A DNA stretch of 64,000 bases, from positions 1 to 64,000 of the forward strand of contig NZ_LODW01000033.1 in assembly GCF_002914525.1 (NCBI RefSeq), given 5' to 3'. The stretch comes from Rhizobium hidalgonense. Its GTDB lineage: Bacteria > Pseudomonadota > Alphaproteobacteria > Rhizobiales > Rhizobiaceae. Both the position numbers and the translations under genes were made by a program. Positions 15,925-25,717 of the stretch are shown in pieces. Under the pieces are notes generated by a model, which was not told the DNA's origin, made no database searches, and saw nothing but the letters and a program-made list of their open reading frames with translations. Each line of letters starts with the position of its first letter. Within the stretch, counting starts at the first letter, position 1.

Positions 15925-16920
15925 ATGAAAAAAGCCCTGCCGATGTCGCTGCTCGCTCTCTCCATTTCCGTTGGCGGCGCCGCCGCGCGGGAACTTAAAC
16001 CTGACATCATCAACGCAGCTTCGATCGCCTCCATTGGGACAGAAAAGTCTGCGCCCGCAGATCCGGATCCGGCAGTCGTCCGCCTTCAGGTCCTGCTGGA
16101 CCGTGCCGGCGCATCGCCTGGCGTCATCGACGGGCTCGCCGGCGAGAACGTCAACAAGGCGGTGGCCGGTTTCGAAGCTATGAATAAGCTTCCCGTCGAT
16201 GGCAGGGTGGATCCGGACGTTGCCTCTCGCCTGGAAGGCAATACTACTCCTGTCGTCGAGAGCTACGTCGTCTCGGCAGAGGACGCCAAGGGTCTCGTCG
16301 ACGAGATCCCCGAAGACTATGGCGAGAAGGCAAAGATGCAGAGCCTGGGATATACCAGCGTTGCGGAAAAACTATCGGAGCGCTTCCACATGGGTATCGA
16401 TCTTGTCAACGCGCTCAACCCGGCTTCGAAATTTGCTCCCGGCGATACGGTGTGGGTGGTGAGCCCCGGCGTCCCGAGGCAAGGCAAGGTCAAGCGGATA
16501 GAGGCCGATCGGAAGGCGGGGCAGGTGCTGGCCTATGCCGGGGACGGAGCGCTGCTTGCCGTCTATCCCGCGACGATCGGCAGCGAAGACAATCCGGCGC
16601 CGTCGGGCAAGCACAAGGTCAAGGGCGTCGCGAGGATGCCGGTCTACCGCTATGACCCGAAGCTCAACTTCAAGCAGGGAAAGAACGACAAGGTCCTGAC
16701 CATTCCGAAAGGACCGAATGGCCCGGTTGGCACCGTCTGGATCGACCTGACCGAGCCAACCTATGGAATACACGGGACACCGGAGCCGAAACTCATCGAC
16801 AAGGTTGGCTCGCATGGCTGCGTGCGGCTGACCAACTGGGACGCCGAAGAATTGGCCGGCATGGTAAAGCCAGGTGTCCTGGTGGATTTCGTCAATCGAA
16901 GTTCAGCCACGCCGAAGTGA
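15925..16920 (+). CDS. L,D-transpeptidase (YkuD family)
   Basis: 331 aa. Signal peptide, then a peptidoglycan-binding-like helical domain (about 45-110), a LysM-like segment (about 115-175) and the YkuD catalytic domain with GIHGTPEP and SHGCVRL, holding the catalytic His and Cys. Such periplasmic enzymes make 3-3 cross-links or attach proteins to peptidoglycan. A GGAAC at 15892 followed after 18 bases by TT could be a promoter but is very close to the start codon. Downstream hairpin separates it from convergent phhA. Confidence 0.9.
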   Translation: MKKALPMSLLALSISVGGAAARELKPDIINAASIASIGTEKSAPADPDPAVVRLQVLLDRAGASPGVIDGLAGENVNKAVAGFEAMNKLPVDGRVDPDVASRLEGNTTPVVESYVVSAEDAKGLVDEIPEDYGEKAKMQSLGYTSVAEKLSERFHMGIDLVNALNPASKFAPGDTVWVVSPGVPRQGKVKRIEADRKAGQVLAYAGDGALLAVYPATIGSEDNPAPSGKHKVKGVARMPVYRYDPKLNFKQGKNDKVLTIPKGPNGPVGTVWIDLTEPTYGIHGTPEPKLIDKVGSHGCVRLTNWDAEELAGMVKPGVLVDFVNRSSATPK

Positions 16921-16923
16921 GAC

Positions 16924-16943
16924 GCAGCACCTTGCAGTGCTGC
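16924..16943. terminator. hairpin between convergent genes
   Basis: GCAGCAC (16924-16930) and GTGCTGC (16937-16943) form a 7-bp perfect stem with a 6-base loop, 4 bp after the L,D-transpeptidase stop and facing the phhA stop. Likely a bidirectional terminator. Confidence 0.5.
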
Positions 16944-16966
16944 CATCTTCCCCGCGGTCCCAACGA

Positions 16967-17758
16967 TTACGACGCCTTAGCCTCAAAAGCGGGGGCGAAA
17001 TCACCCAGCGATTTCGCCTTGAGGATCATCCCCTCGATGTCCTGCTCGACGATTGCCTCCAGATCGGCGAAGCCGTCGATGACATAGTAGATCGGCTGAA
17101 GAATATCGATGCGATAGGGGGTTCTGAGCACGCTCATGAGATCGAAGGGCCGAAACTCGCAGGCCTTGCCTTCCATTGCCGCTTTCGCTTCGCTTGGCGA
17201 GGAGACGATACCCGCGCCGAAGCAGCGCCGGCCCTCAGGCGTGTTGATCAGGCCGAATTCGACGGTGAACCAGAAGACCCGGAACAGATGCCAGGAATAG
17301 CCCTTGCCGAGGCGGACGGCCGCCTCGCCGAAATGCCGGACAAAATTGGCATAGCTCTGGTTGGTCAGCAGCGGGCAGTGGCCGAAGACCTCGTGGAACA
17401 GGTCCGGTTCCTCGATATAGTCGATATGTTCGCGGCGGCGCAGGAAGGTGGCGAGCGGGAATTTGCCTTGCGACAGAAGTTCATAAAAGCGCGAGGGCGG
17501 GATGAGCGCCGGCACGCCCTCGACGCCGAAGCCGGTGGTCTCGTTCAGGCGCCTATTGACGTCGAGAAGCTGCGGCACCTTCTCCGGCTTGAGCCCCAGC
17601 ATTTTGACGCCGTCCAGATATTCGCGGCAGGCCGTATCGGCCAGGATCTTCATCTGACGCCGGTAGAGTTCGCCCCAGATCGCGTCTTCATCGGCGGTAT
17701 AGTCATAGAGGCCGTCGGCTCCGGGCAGTTTGGCGGTGTAGCTGCTTTCCTTGGTCAT
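16967..17758 (-). CDS. phhA: phenylalanine 4-hydroxylase
   Basis: 263 aa, typical for bacterial monomeric enzymes. Converts phenylalanine to tyrosine with tetrahydropterin and iron. The iron ligands are visible in FHEVFGHCP (two histidines) and VEFGL (glutamate). Start at 17758 has GAGGAT upstream; an in-frame extension to 17881 has no support. Divergent from an Lrp-type regulator, with palindromes between them. Feeds the tyrosine degradation genes at 19-23 kb. Confidence 0.95.
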   Translation of the reverse strand: MTKESSYTAKLPGADGLYDYTADEDAIWGELYRRQMKILADTACREYLDGVKMLGLKPEKVPQLLDVNRRLNETTGFGVEGVPALIPPSRFYELLSQGKFPLATFLRRREHIDYIEEPDLFHEVFGHCPLLTNQSYANFVRHFGEAAVRLGKGYSWHLFRVFWFTVEFGLINTPEGRRCFGAGIVSSPSEAKAAMEGKACEFRPFDLMSVLRTPYRIDILQPIYYVIDGFADLEAIVEQDIEGMILKAKSLGDFAPAFEAKAS

Positions 17759-17799
17759 ATGCTGATCCTCGCAGGCGCATGACGATATTCCTACCATTA

Positions 17800-17859
17800 T
17801 CCTCCAGCATTGGAGGATTTTCTTTTCTTTCGTGCTGGTCATTGCCATAATGGTGGCAA
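17800..17859. promoter_or_regulatory. palindromes in the phhA/lrp divergent promoter region
   Basis: ATCCTCCA-GCAT-TGGAGGAT (17800-17819) is a perfect 8-bp inverted repeat. TTGCCA (17842-17847) and TGGCAA (17854-17859) form another, ending directly before the regulator's start codon. Lrp/AsnC proteins usually bind such sites and repress their own gene, so these are likely operators for the regulator at 17860. Confidence 0.55.
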
Positions 17860-18345
17860 ATGTTCCCGAAAATGGCGCCAAAAATGAAAGAAGCTGGGAA
17901 TTTCCGCCGCACCCTTCTGAAGCTCGTCCAAGCAGACGGCAGTCTGTCGCTGGCGGATCTCGCAGAAAAGGCCGGCATGTCGCAGAGTTCGGCCTGGCGG
18001 AAGATCCAGGAGCTGGAAGCCGACGGCGTCATCCGCAAGCGTGTGACCTTGCTCGATCCCGGCAAACTCGATCTCAAGCTCTGCGTGATCGCGCATGTCA
18101 CGCTGGAGGATCACCATGAAGAGGCGGTCGCCTCTTTTGCGTCGGTGGTGCTGGAGCGACCGGAGATTATGGAGTGCTACGCCTTGTCGGGAGCCTTCGA
18201 CTACATGCTGAAGATCCGGGCGAGGGACGTCGAAAGCTACGAGGTCTTCATGACCCGCTACCTGCTGCGCAACCCGCATGTGCGCACTGTGGTCTCGAGC
18301 TTCGTGCTGCGCGAGCTGAAATTCTCGACCGAACTGCCGATCTGA
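17860..18345 (+). CDS. Lrp/AsnC-family transcriptional regulator
   Basis: 161 aa. N-terminal helix-turn-helix (LSLADLAEKAGMSQSSAWRK) and C-terminal RAM ligand-binding domain. Divergent from phhA and so its probable regulator, likely responding to an aromatic amino acid. No clear ribosome-binding site at 17860; in-frame ATGs at 17872 and 17887 are possible starts. The palindrome abutting the start suggests autorepression. Confidence 0.9.
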   Translation: MFPKMAPKMKEAGNFRRTLLKLVQADGSLSLADLAEKAGMSQSSAWRKIQELEADGVIRKRVTLLDPGKLDLKLCVIAHVTLEDHHEEAVASFASVVLERPEIMECYALSGAFDYMLKIRARDVESYEVFMTRYLLRNPHVRTVVSSFVLRELKFSTELPI

Positions 18346-18347
18346 CA

Positions 18348-18387
18348 CGTCTCGCCAAGGTGGTCACCGATTGGTGACGGCGAGACG
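18348..18387. terminator. nested hairpin between the two convergent lrp genes
   Basis: CGTCTCGCC (18348-18356) pairs with GGCGAGACG (18379-18387), and inside it GTCACC (18363-18368) pairs with GGTGAC (18373-18378). It lies 2 bp after the first regulator's stop and 19 bp from the second's. A bidirectional terminator is likely. Confidence 0.6.
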
Positions 18388-18406
18388 CAAGGGGATGCCG
18401 TCAAAC

Positions 18407-18907
18407 TTATCGGGTGCTGTCTCCATGCCGGCTACCCGGCATATGCACCGGAAAGCCTTCGAATGTCTTCAGCGTATCGAGCACGATCGACGTCTTTACG
18501 TGCTGGACCGACTCGTGCGGCAACAAAACGTCGTTGACGAATTTTGAGAGGTCGGCGAGCCCGCGGGTCGCCACCGTCAGGTGATAGTCCATTTCACCTG
18601 TGAGTGCATAGGCTTCGAGAACTTCCGGCAGGCCGTTGATCAACTGGGAAAATCTGCGGGCATTGTCCCTGTTGTGGGTAGCAAGCGTCACGGAGATGAC
18701 CACGAGCATATCGAGCCCCAGCTTTTCCCGATCGAGGTGGGCCCGGTAGCTGCGAATAAATCCTTCGGCCTCCAGCCGCGTGCGCCGGCGTGAGCATTGC
18801 GACGGTGAAAGCGCAATCCGCTCCCCCAGATCGTTATTGGTCAACCGGCCGTCTTTTTGCAGTTCCTGCAGCAGGCGCAAATCCAATTTATCGAGCGGCT
18901 CATCCAT
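18407..18907 (-). CDS. Lrp/AsnC-family transcriptional regulator of the hpd-hmgA operon (inferred)
   Basis: 166 aa from the start MDEPLDKLDL, which has TTGGAG upstream. Helix-turn-helix LTNNDLGERIALSPSQCSRR and RAM domain with the GEMDYHL turn. Transcribed away from hpd, with 130 bp between the two start codons, so it is the likely regulator of tyrosine catabolism. It is distinct from the regulator at 17860, so this pathway seems to have two Lrp-type controls. Confidence 0.9.
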   Translation of the reverse strand: MDEPLDKLDLRLLQELQKDGRLTNNDLGERIALSPSQCSRRRTRLEAEGFIRSYRAHLDREKLGLDMLVVISVTLATHNRDNARRFSQLINGLPEVLEAYALTGEMDYHLTVATRGLADLSKFVNDVLLPHESVQHVKTSIVLDTLKTFEGFPVHMPGSRHGDSTR

Positions 18908-19037
18908 TGCGTAAAACTCCAATAACACTCACAGATCGTGCATAATATCTTCTTATGACACAGAGAATGCAAGGATTTTGCGCGCGTTTTGGACCACAAT
19001 TTGCACAGTCGAAGTCCGACCTTCTCAGGAGGAGAAA

Positions 19038-20147
19038 ATGGGTCCTTTCCCGCATGATGCACCGCCATCCGAAATCACCGCCGACAATCCGGCCGGTACC
19101 GATGGCTTCGAATTCGTCGAGTTCGCTCATCCCGAACCAGAAAAGCTCAGCGAACTTTTCACGCGCATGGGCTATGTCGCCGTCGCCAGGCACAAGACCA
19201 AAGACATCACCGTCTGGCGCCAGGGCGACATCAACTACGTCGTGAATGCCGAGCCCGGCAGCCACGCAGCCCGCTTCGTGGAGCAACATGGCCCTTGCGC
19301 CGCATCGATGGCCTGGCGTGTCGTCGACGCCAAACACGCCTTCGACCATGCGGTGTCGAAAGGTGCTGTTCCCTATGAAGGCGACGACAAGATGCTCGAC
19401 GTCCCTGCCATTACAGGCATTGGCGGTTCGCTGCTCTATTTCGTCGAGACCTATGGCGCCAAGGGATCGGCTTACGATGCCGAGTTCGATTGGCTGGGCG
19501 AGCGCAACCCGCGCCCTGAAGGGATCGGCTTTTATTATCTCGACCATCTCACCCACAACGTCTTCCGCGGCAACATGGACAAGTGGTGGGATTTCTACCG
19601 CAACCTGTTCAATTTCAAGCAGATCCACTTCTTCGATATTGACGGGCGGATCACAGGCCTTGTCAGCCGCGCCATCACCTCGCCCTGCGGCAAGATCCGC
19701 ATTCCACTGAATGAATCGAAGGACGACACAAGCCAGATCGAGGAATATCTGAAGAAGTACCGGGGCGAGGGCATCCAGCACATCGCCGTCGGCACAGAGG
19801 ACATTTACGGGGCCACCGACCGGCTTGCCGACAATGGGCTGCGCTTCATGCCGGGTCCGCCGGAGACCTATTACGACATGTCCTATGAACGTGTGAACGG
19901 CCATAGCGAACCGGTCGATCGCATGAAGAAACACGGCATCCTCATTGACGGCGAAGGCGTGGTGAATGGCGGCATGACGAAAATCCTGCTGCAGATATTC
20001 TCCAAGACCGTCATCGGCCCGATCTTCTTCGAATTCATCCAGCGCAAGGGCGACGAAGGGTTCGGTGAAGGCAACTTCCGGGCGCTCTTCGAATCGATCG
20101 AGGCCGATCAGATTAAGCGTGGTGTCATCGGGACTGCGGCGGAGTAA
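19038..20147 (+). CDS. hpd: 4-hydroxyphenylpyruvate dioxygenase
   Basis: 369 aa. Converts 4-hydroxyphenylpyruvate to homogentisate. The ferrous iron ligands are in LDHLTHNV (His), IQHIAVGT (His) and FFEFIQRKG (Glu). The C-terminal [12 protein letters not shown] is the family's gate helix region. The start at 19038 follows AGGAGGAG. First gene of the homogentisate pathway, with hmgA 41 bp downstream. Confidence 0.96.
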   Translation: MGPFPHDAPPSEITADNPAGTDGFEFVEFAHPEPEKLSELFTRMGYVAVARHKTKDITVWRQGDINYVVNAEPGSHAARFVEQHGPCAASMAWRVVDAKHAFDHAVSKGAVPYEGDDKMLDVPAITGIGGSLLYFVETYGAKGSAYDAEFDWLGERNPRPEGIGFYYLDHLTHNVFRGNMDKWWDFYRNLFNFKQIHFFDIDGRITGLVSRAITSPCGKIRIPLNESKDDTSQIEEYLKKYRGEGIQHIAVGTEDIYGATDRLADNGLRFMPGPPETYYDMSYERVNGHSEPVDRMKKHGILIDGEGVVNGGMTKILLQIFSKTVIGPIFFEFIQRKGDEGFGEGNFRALFESIEADQIKRGVIGTAAE

Positions 20148-20188
20148 ACTCCAGGCGCGGCGCTTGTGAGCTTTGGGAGGAATTGAGC

Positions 20189-21550
20189 ATGGACCAGACA
20201 TCGATCCAGCCTGCCGACGCGGAAGCCGCGGCGGCAAACATACTGAAATACATGCCGGGCTTCGGCAACGACTTCGAGACGGAGTCGCTGCCCGGCGCCC
20301 TGCCGCAGGGCCAGAACAGCCCGCAGAAATGCAATTACGGCCTTTATGCCGAGCAGCTTTCCGGCTCGCCCTTCACCGCGCCGCGCGGCACGAATGAACG
20401 ATCCTGGCTGTATCGCATTCGCCCGAGCGTGCGTCACACCCGCCGCTTCTCGAACGCTTCCTATCCGCTCTGGAAAACCGCGCCTTGCCTGGACGAACAT
20501 TCGCTGCCTCTCGGTCAGCTCCGCTGGGACCCGATCCCCGCGCCTGAGGAGAGGCTCACCTTTCTGCAAGGGGTGCGGACGATCACCACGGCGGGCGATG
20601 CCGCGACCCAGGTCGGTATGTCGGCCCATGCCTATGTCTTCAACGAGGACATGATCGACGATTATTTCTTCAATGCCGATGGCGAATTGCTGATCGTACC
20701 GCAGCTCGGCGCCATCAGAGTGTTCACCGAAATGGGCATCATGGATGTCGAACCGCTGGAAATCTGCCTCATCCCCCGCGGCATGATGTTCAAGATTATG
20801 AAGGGCGACGAGCAGACGGTCTGGCGTGGCTATATCTGCGAGAACTACGGCGCCAAATTCACGCTGCCGGACCGCGGGCCGATCGGCGCCAATTGCCTGG
20901 CAAACCCGCGCGACTTCAAGACGCCTGTCGCCGCTTTCGAGGATAAGGAAACGCCTTGCCGCGTCCATGTGAAATGGTGCGGCAAATTCTATGTCACCGA
21001 TATCGGCCACTCGCCGCTGGATGTGGTGGCCTGGCACGGCAACTACGCACCCTACAAATACGATTTGCGGACGTTTTCGCCTGTGGGCGCCATCAGCTTC
21101 GATCATCCCGATCCGTCGATCTTCTCGGTGCTGACGGCGCCGACCGAAGATGCCGGCACGGCGAATGTCGACTTCGTGATCTTTCCGCCGCGCTGGCTGG
21201 TCGCCGACCACACGTTCCGTCCGCCCTGGTATCACCGCAACATCATGAGCGAGTTCATGGGCCTGATCCATGGCCAGTATGACGCCAAGGAGGAGGGCTT
21301 CGTGCCTGGCGGCATGAGCCTGCACAACATGATGCTGCCGCATGGGCCGGATGCGCTCGCCTTCGAAAAGGCATCCAATGCCGAGCTCAAGCCGGTGAAG
21401 CTCGATCATACCATGGCCTTCATGTTCGAGACCCGTTACCCGCAGCAACTGACGAAATATGCAGCCGAGCTCGAAACGCTGCAGGAGGATTACCTGGAAT
21501 GCTGGGACGGCCTGGAGCGCAAATTCGACGGAACCCCCGGCATAAAATGA
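20189..21550 (+). CDS. hmgA: homogentisate 1,2-dioxygenase
   Basis: 453 aa, full length. Opens the homogentisate ring to maleylacetoacetate. The iron ligands are in [11 protein letters not shown] (His and Glu) and [10 protein letters not shown] (His). The start at 20189 has GGGAGGA 9 bp upstream. The fumarylacetoacetase gene follows after 67 bp. Confidence 0.96.
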   Translation: MDQTSIQPADAEAAAANILKYMPGFGNDFETESLPGALPQGQNSPQKCNYGLYAEQLSGSPFTAPRGTNERSWLYRIRPSVRHTRRFSNASYPLWKTAPCLDEHSLPLGQLRWDPIPAPEERLTFLQGVRTITTAGDAATQVGMSAHAYVFNEDMIDDYFFNADGELLIVPQLGAIRVFTEMGIMDVEPLEICLIPRGMMFKIMKGDEQTVWRGYICENYGAKFTLPDRGPIGANCLANPRDFKTPVAAFEDKETPCRVHVKWCGKFYVTDIGHSPLDVVAWHGNYAPYKYDLRTFSPVGAISFDHPDPSIFSVLTAPTEDAGTANVDFVIFPPRWLVADHTFRPPWYHRNIMSEFMGLIHGQYDAKEEGFVPGGMSLHNMMLPHGPDALAFEKASNAELKPVKLDHTMAFMFETRYPQQLTKYAAELETLQEDYLECWDGLERKFDGTPGIK

Positions 21551-21617
21551 GCACCGGCCCAACACCCTCTGAAAGGCCACCCTCTGATACGGCATCCTCC
21601 GGCAAGGGAATTCGGAC

Positions 21618-22643
21618 ATGAAACTTGCGACCTTGAAGGACTCCACCCGGGACGGCCGCCTCGTCGTCGTTTCCCGCGATCTGACCCGCTGCTCAGAAGT
21701 CGGTCACATCGCCCGCACCCTGCAAGCCGCGCTCGACGACTGGGAGCATGTGGCGCCGAGGCTTGCACTGGTTGCCGAAGGCATCGAGACCGGGGCGCAG
21801 CCGACGATCCGCTTTCACGAACATGACGCCGCATCGCCCTTGCCGCGCGCCTATCAATGGGCCGACGGTTCTGCCTACGTCAACCATGTCGAACTGGTGC
21901 GCAGGGCGCGCGGCGCCGAGATGCCGGCAAGCTTCTGGACCGATCCGCTGATGTATCAAGGCGGCTCGGACGGTTTCCTCGCGCCGCGAGAGCCGATCAT
22001 CGTGGCGGATGAAGCCTATGGGATCGACATGGAGGGCGAGGTCGCCGTCATCACCGGCGATGTCGCGATGGGGGCGAGCCCGGAAGCTGCCCGCGGCGCC
22101 ATCCGGCTGCTGATGCTCGTCAACGATGTGTCGCTGCGCGGCCTGATCCCGGAGGAGCTGGCGAAAGGCTTTGGTTTCTTCCAGTCCAAGCCGGCCTCGG
22201 CATTCTCGCCGGTCGCGGTGACGCTGGACGAACTCGAAGGCGCCTGGGATGGCGGCAAACTGCATCTGCCGCTGCTGGTGAGCTTGAACGGCAGACCATT
22301 CGGCAAGGCGAATGCCGGCATCGACATGACATTCGATTTCGGCCGGCTGATCGCCCATGCCGCCAAAACCCGGCATCTGACGGCCGGAACGATCATCGGC
22401 TCCGGCACGGTTTCCAACAAGCTCGACGGCGGCCCCGGCAAGCCGGTGGAAGAGGGGGGAGACGGCTACTCCTGCATTGCCGAATTGAGGATGATCGAGG
22501 CGATCGAGAGCGGAGCGCCGAAGACCCCCTTCATGAGATTCGGTGACCAGGTCCGCATCGAGATGAAGGATCAGGCCGGCCATTCGATTTTCGGGGCGAT
22601 CGAGCAAACGGTTGGAAAATACGAGGGAGCCGACGAGGGATGA
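21618..22643 (+). CDS. fahA: fumarylacetoacetase (FAH family)
   Basis: 341 aa. The last step of the pathway: fumarylacetoacetate to fumarate and acetoacetate. Metal-binding acidic residues are in DMEGEVAVITGDV, and GSGTVSNK is the FAH family's C-terminal block. It overlaps maiA by ATGA, showing translational coupling. Shorter than eukaryotic fumarylacetoacetases, as usual in bacteria. Confidence 0.92.
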   Translation: MKLATLKDSTRDGRLVVVSRDLTRCSEVGHIARTLQAALDDWEHVAPRLALVAEGIETGAQPTIRFHEHDAASPLPRAYQWADGSAYVNHVELVRRARGAEMPASFWTDPLMYQGGSDGFLAPREPIIVADEAYGIDMEGEVAVITGDVAMGASPEAARGAIRLLMLVNDVSLRGLIPEELAKGFGFFQSKPASAFSPVAVTLDELEGAWDGGKLHLPLLVSLNGRPFGKANAGIDMTFDFGRLIAHAAKTRHLTAGTIIGSGTVSNKLDGGPGKPVEEGGDGYSCIAELRMIEAIESGAPKTPFMRFGDQVRIEMKDQAGHSIFGAIEQTVGKYEGADEG

Positions 22644-23272
22644 ACGAGGTGGTTCTCTACGACTACTGGCGATCGTCGGCGAGCTACCGCGTCCGTATCG
22701 CGCTCAACCTCCTGGGTCTCGACTATCGGACCGTGCCGATCAACCTGTTGGACGGCGCGCACCGGATGCCGGACTACCTCGCGCTCAACCCGCAAGGGCT
22801 CGTGCCGACGCTGGTGATCGATGGGAAAACACTGACGCAGTCGCTTGCCATCATCGAATATCTGGCCGAGCTTCGGCCGGAATGCGGATTGCTGCCTTCC
22901 GATAGCGCCGATCGCCAGAAAGTCCGCGCTCTGGCCTATGCGATCGCCATGGACATCCATCCAATCTGCAACCTGCATGTCGTCTCGCATCTGCTGACGC
23001 TGACGGAAAAGGCCGATGCCCGTGAGGAATGGATGAAGCACTTCATCGCCGACGGGCTTCGCCGAGTGGAGGCCATGATCGGCGAGGCCGATGGAAAGTT
23101 CAGCTTTGGCGACAGGCCTGCGATGGCCGACCTCTGCCTTGTTCCCCAGCTCTACAACGCCCGCCGCTGGGGCGTTGATATCACGTGTTTCAGCCGCATC
23201 ACCGACATCGACGCCAGGTGCGCCGAACTGCCCGCCTTCCAGGCGGCGCATCCCGACCGCGTGAAACCGTAA
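22640..23272 (+). CDS. maiA: maleylacetoacetate isomerase
   Basis: 210 aa, zeta-class glutathione S-transferase. The YWRSSASYRVRIAL segment has the SSxSxR glutathione motif with the catalytic serine, and QSLAIIEYL is the second glutathione-binding block. Isomerises maleylacetoacetate to fumarylacetoacetate. Last gene of the operon; a strong hairpin follows. Confidence 0.95.
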   Translation: MNEVVLYDYWRSSASYRVRIALNLLGLDYRTVPINLLDGAHRMPDYLALNPQGLVPTLVIDGKTLTQSLAIIEYLAELRPECGLLPSDSADRQKVRALAYAIAMDIHPICNLHVVSHLLTLTEKADAREEWMKHFIADGLRRVEAMIGEADGKFSFGDRPAMADLCLVPQLYNARRWGVDITCFSRITDIDARCAELPAFQAAHPDRVKP

Positions 23273-23317
23273 CGTCATTGCGATAAAACTCATCAGGCAG
23301 AGTCGGCCTCTCCGGTC

Positions 23318-23352
23318 TCCCTCATTCCTGTGACAGGCACAGGAATGAGGGA
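23318..23352. terminator. 15-bp perfect hairpin after maiA
   Basis: TCCCTCATTCCTGTG (23318-23332) and its exact complement (23338-23352) with a 5-base loop. It lies between maiA and the convergent MEKHLA pseudogene and is probably a bidirectional terminator, although no U-run follows. The length and perfection are unusual for a plain terminator. Confidence 0.55.
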
Positions 23353-23415
23353 GTAGGGAGTATACAGCAAGAACCGCTAAGCTACGTTTGCCGCTCCCCG
23401 CCCTGGACGGCGAAA

Positions 23416-23897
23416 CTACGCGTCCCGCCACGAAGAGAATATCGCAGCCTGGCCCAACCGCTCGCCCGCTTCATCGATGAGCTGCCAGACAGTGAAGTTG
23501 TCGACCCAGAAACGGCGGCCCGATTTCGCGACCCTGACACCGCGGCCATTGTCGACAAAACCATCACGCGTGACGGCATCGAGCAGCCGCTGGCGCTCGG
23601 CGCGATCGGGCTGTTCGGCCGAAAGCCGCGACGGCAGCGTGATGAATTCATCCCAGCTGTATTCGAAGCACTTCTGCGCCGTGCAGTTGGCGTAGACGAA
23701 GCGCGGATCCGGCTCGGCATTGTGGGCAAGACCACGGAAGCCGCATCGTTATAGAGCCAGTCCGGCCCTTGTCCGTCCTGGACAAGATGACGGCCGGTGA
23801 TACGCAGGTAACTTCCGGTGAGGAGGAGGAAGAAATCGGCATCGCTCCTCAGATCGAGGGCGTGATTGTCATAGGCAAAAGTCACGAACTGCCTCAC
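23416..23897 (-). pseudogene. MEKHLA-domain protein, frameshifted
   Basis: The first part (from a GTG at 23897) reads up to GPDWLYNDA, typical of the MEKHLA PAS-like domain. The frame then breaks: the continuation GLAHNAEPDPRFVYANCTAQ, through to a stop at 23416, lies in another frame. One missing base near 23745, in a G/C run (GCGGC where GCGGGC would restore the frame), explains it. Intact, it would be about 160 aa. Either a real mutation or a sequencing error. MEKHLA proteins are PAS-like and of unclear function. Confidence 0.75.
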
Positions 23898-24318
23898 GGG
23901 TCAAATGCTTCGATGCAGGCGACATAATCGACAATCATTGCATCGGTCTACAGCGCCCGCAGCTTGGGCACTGATAAGACTGGTTTCATGCATATGTGCC
24001 GACGTTTAGCCGGCGCATTCCCACGGTGCGGACAGGAACCTCGCGATTGCCGAGAGGAACCGGCGTTTACCCTGTCTCATCACTTCTGATTGTGCCGCTT
24101 GCCAGAAGATCGCCCCTTGTGCATTGATCGGATGCTGGTGGGGCAGGGGTGAAATATTCTCGTCAAAGCTGTTGATCTTGCAATCGCGATCGCCACGAGC
24201 CTGGGTCGCATTGAAGCGGGCTGACGCCAAGAATTCGGTGATCAGCCTGGCAACAAGTGAGCAAGATATGCTGCGCGTGACGACAGGAGAAATACGGGTG
24301 CTCAAGGGCCGGAGTAGG
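23898..24318. other. 421-bp intergenic region, no gene seen
   Basis: No open frame with a ribosome-binding site or recognisable product on either strand. Two GGAAC elements (about 24035 and 24055) are present but neither is followed by TT or CGTT at the right distance, so I call no promoter. Confidence 0.5.
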
Positions 24319-25623
24319 ATGCGGAAATTCGTCTCATTGATATCGATGCTATTAGCGTTGATCGCCCTGGCCGGGGAGGCGCATGCGGCCATTTCCTACC
24401 AGCGCCTGGATGGCGCTCCGGGAGAGCGTGGTCTGGTGATAAAGGGCGTGTTTGAATTCTCGGACGACCCAGCTCAGCTTGTCGACGAATACAAGCAGTC
24501 CCAAGCGGATTACATCAGCTTTGACTCGCCCGGCGGGAACGTGGTGACCGCGATCGGCTTCGGCCGCGCCATCCGCGCACTGAATGCAAGAACGCTCCAG
24601 ATCAGAGCCATGGAATGTGCATCGGCTTGCGCCTTCGCCTTCGTCGGTGGCGTCGAAAGGTTTGCCGAGCCGGGCTCCATCGGCGTGCACCGCGTTTCCC
24701 TCGATGTCCCCATGGACAACACATTGGCAGTCTCGACCGTTCAATTGCTGACCGGCGAGATCATCGGCTATCTTACCGACATGGGGGTAAGCCCCAATCT
24801 GCTGCAGCTCAGCCTGTCGATCGACAGCACCGACATCAGGTACCTCACCGCTGCGGAAATGCGAGACTGGAACATCAACACGCCCGAGGATATGCCCTCG
24901 GCACAGGAAAGCGCGTCGCCACCGCCAGGCGCAACACCGCAGGAGAGCGCAGCACCCGCCGACATGGCGTCAGACCCCGGTGATTCCGAGGAGGCCGGCA
25001 CATCCGAACCCGGCGACCTGACCACGGAGGCGATTGATTTCGTCAACCGATACAATGACGAATGGTCGAAAGACAGTGCCTCGGCATTGGCCTTCATGAA
25101 GGGCGTCTATGCCGACGAGGTCTCCTTCTTCGGAAACTCGGTCGCCAACGACGCCGTCCTGAAGGAAAAGGCAGCCTTCGCCCAACGCTGGCCGGAGCGC
25201 ATCTACAGCGTCAAGCCAGGCTCGGTGACTGCGAGCTGTGCCGGAAAATGCGAAATGTCGGGAATTGTCGAGTGGTTTGCCCGAAACAAGGACACGGGTA
25301 AGACGTCCGCCGGGATGGCGGAATTCTCTTACGTGTGGAACACGGCCTCCCTTCAGATCGAATCCGAGACCGGAAAGGTGATCGCCACGGACAAGGGTGC
25401 CAAGGCGCCAGATCGATTGATTGATCAGTGGATAGGGCTGGACGACATCTGCCGCGGTAGCACCGATCGCGAGGGCGCCGCGACGCTACGGGCGTGCAAA
25501 AGGCGCGACGAGCTCGGTCCGCTACTCGATCGCGTCGACTGGTGTTATGGCCATAAGGACGAAGCCGGCATGGAGATGAAATGGCACAAATGCGATGCCA
25601 ACTCCCGCAGATATGACGAGTAA
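24319..25623 (+). CDS. ClpP-like exported protein with extra C-terminal domain
   Basis: 434 aa. Signal peptide (about residues 1-24), then a ClpP/crotonase-like core with SFDSPGGNVVTAIGFGRAI and CASACAFAFVGG, the blocks that hold the nucleophile region in the related COG3904-type periplasmic proteins. A Pro/Ala/Ser linker (about 195-240) leads to a second domain of about 190 residues that resembles the C-terminal part of the gene at 25718. Start: ATG at 24319 with GGAGTAGG upstream. Protease activity is not certain. Confidence 0.7.
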   Translation: MRKFVSLISMLLALIALAGEAHAAISYQRLDGAPGERGLVIKGVFEFSDDPAQLVDEYKQSQADYISFDSPGGNVVTAIGFGRAIRALNARTLQIRAMECASACAFAFVGGVERFAEPGSIGVHRVSLDVPMDNTLAVSTVQLLTGEIIGYLTDMGVSPNLLQLSLSIDSTDIRYLTAAEMRDWNINTPEDMPSAQESASPPPGATPQESAAPADMASDPGDSEEAGTSEPGDLTTEAIDFVNRYNDEWSKDSASALAFMKGVYADEVSFFGNSVANDAVLKEKAAFAQRWPERIYSVKPGSVTASCAGKCEMSGIVEWFARNKDTGKTSAGMAEFSYVWNTASLQIESETGKVIATDKGAKAPDRLIDQWIGLDDICRGSTDREGAATLRACKRRDELGPLLDRVDWCYGHKDEAGMEMKWHKCDANSRRYDE

Positions 25624-25717
25624 GCAGCGCCGGTCCGGAGGCAGCGACCGCAGGTGCCGCAGTCTGCCCGAGGGAAAGAGCGGGGGGCTGTGACTGCTTC
25701 AAAGCGAAGGCATCTGG

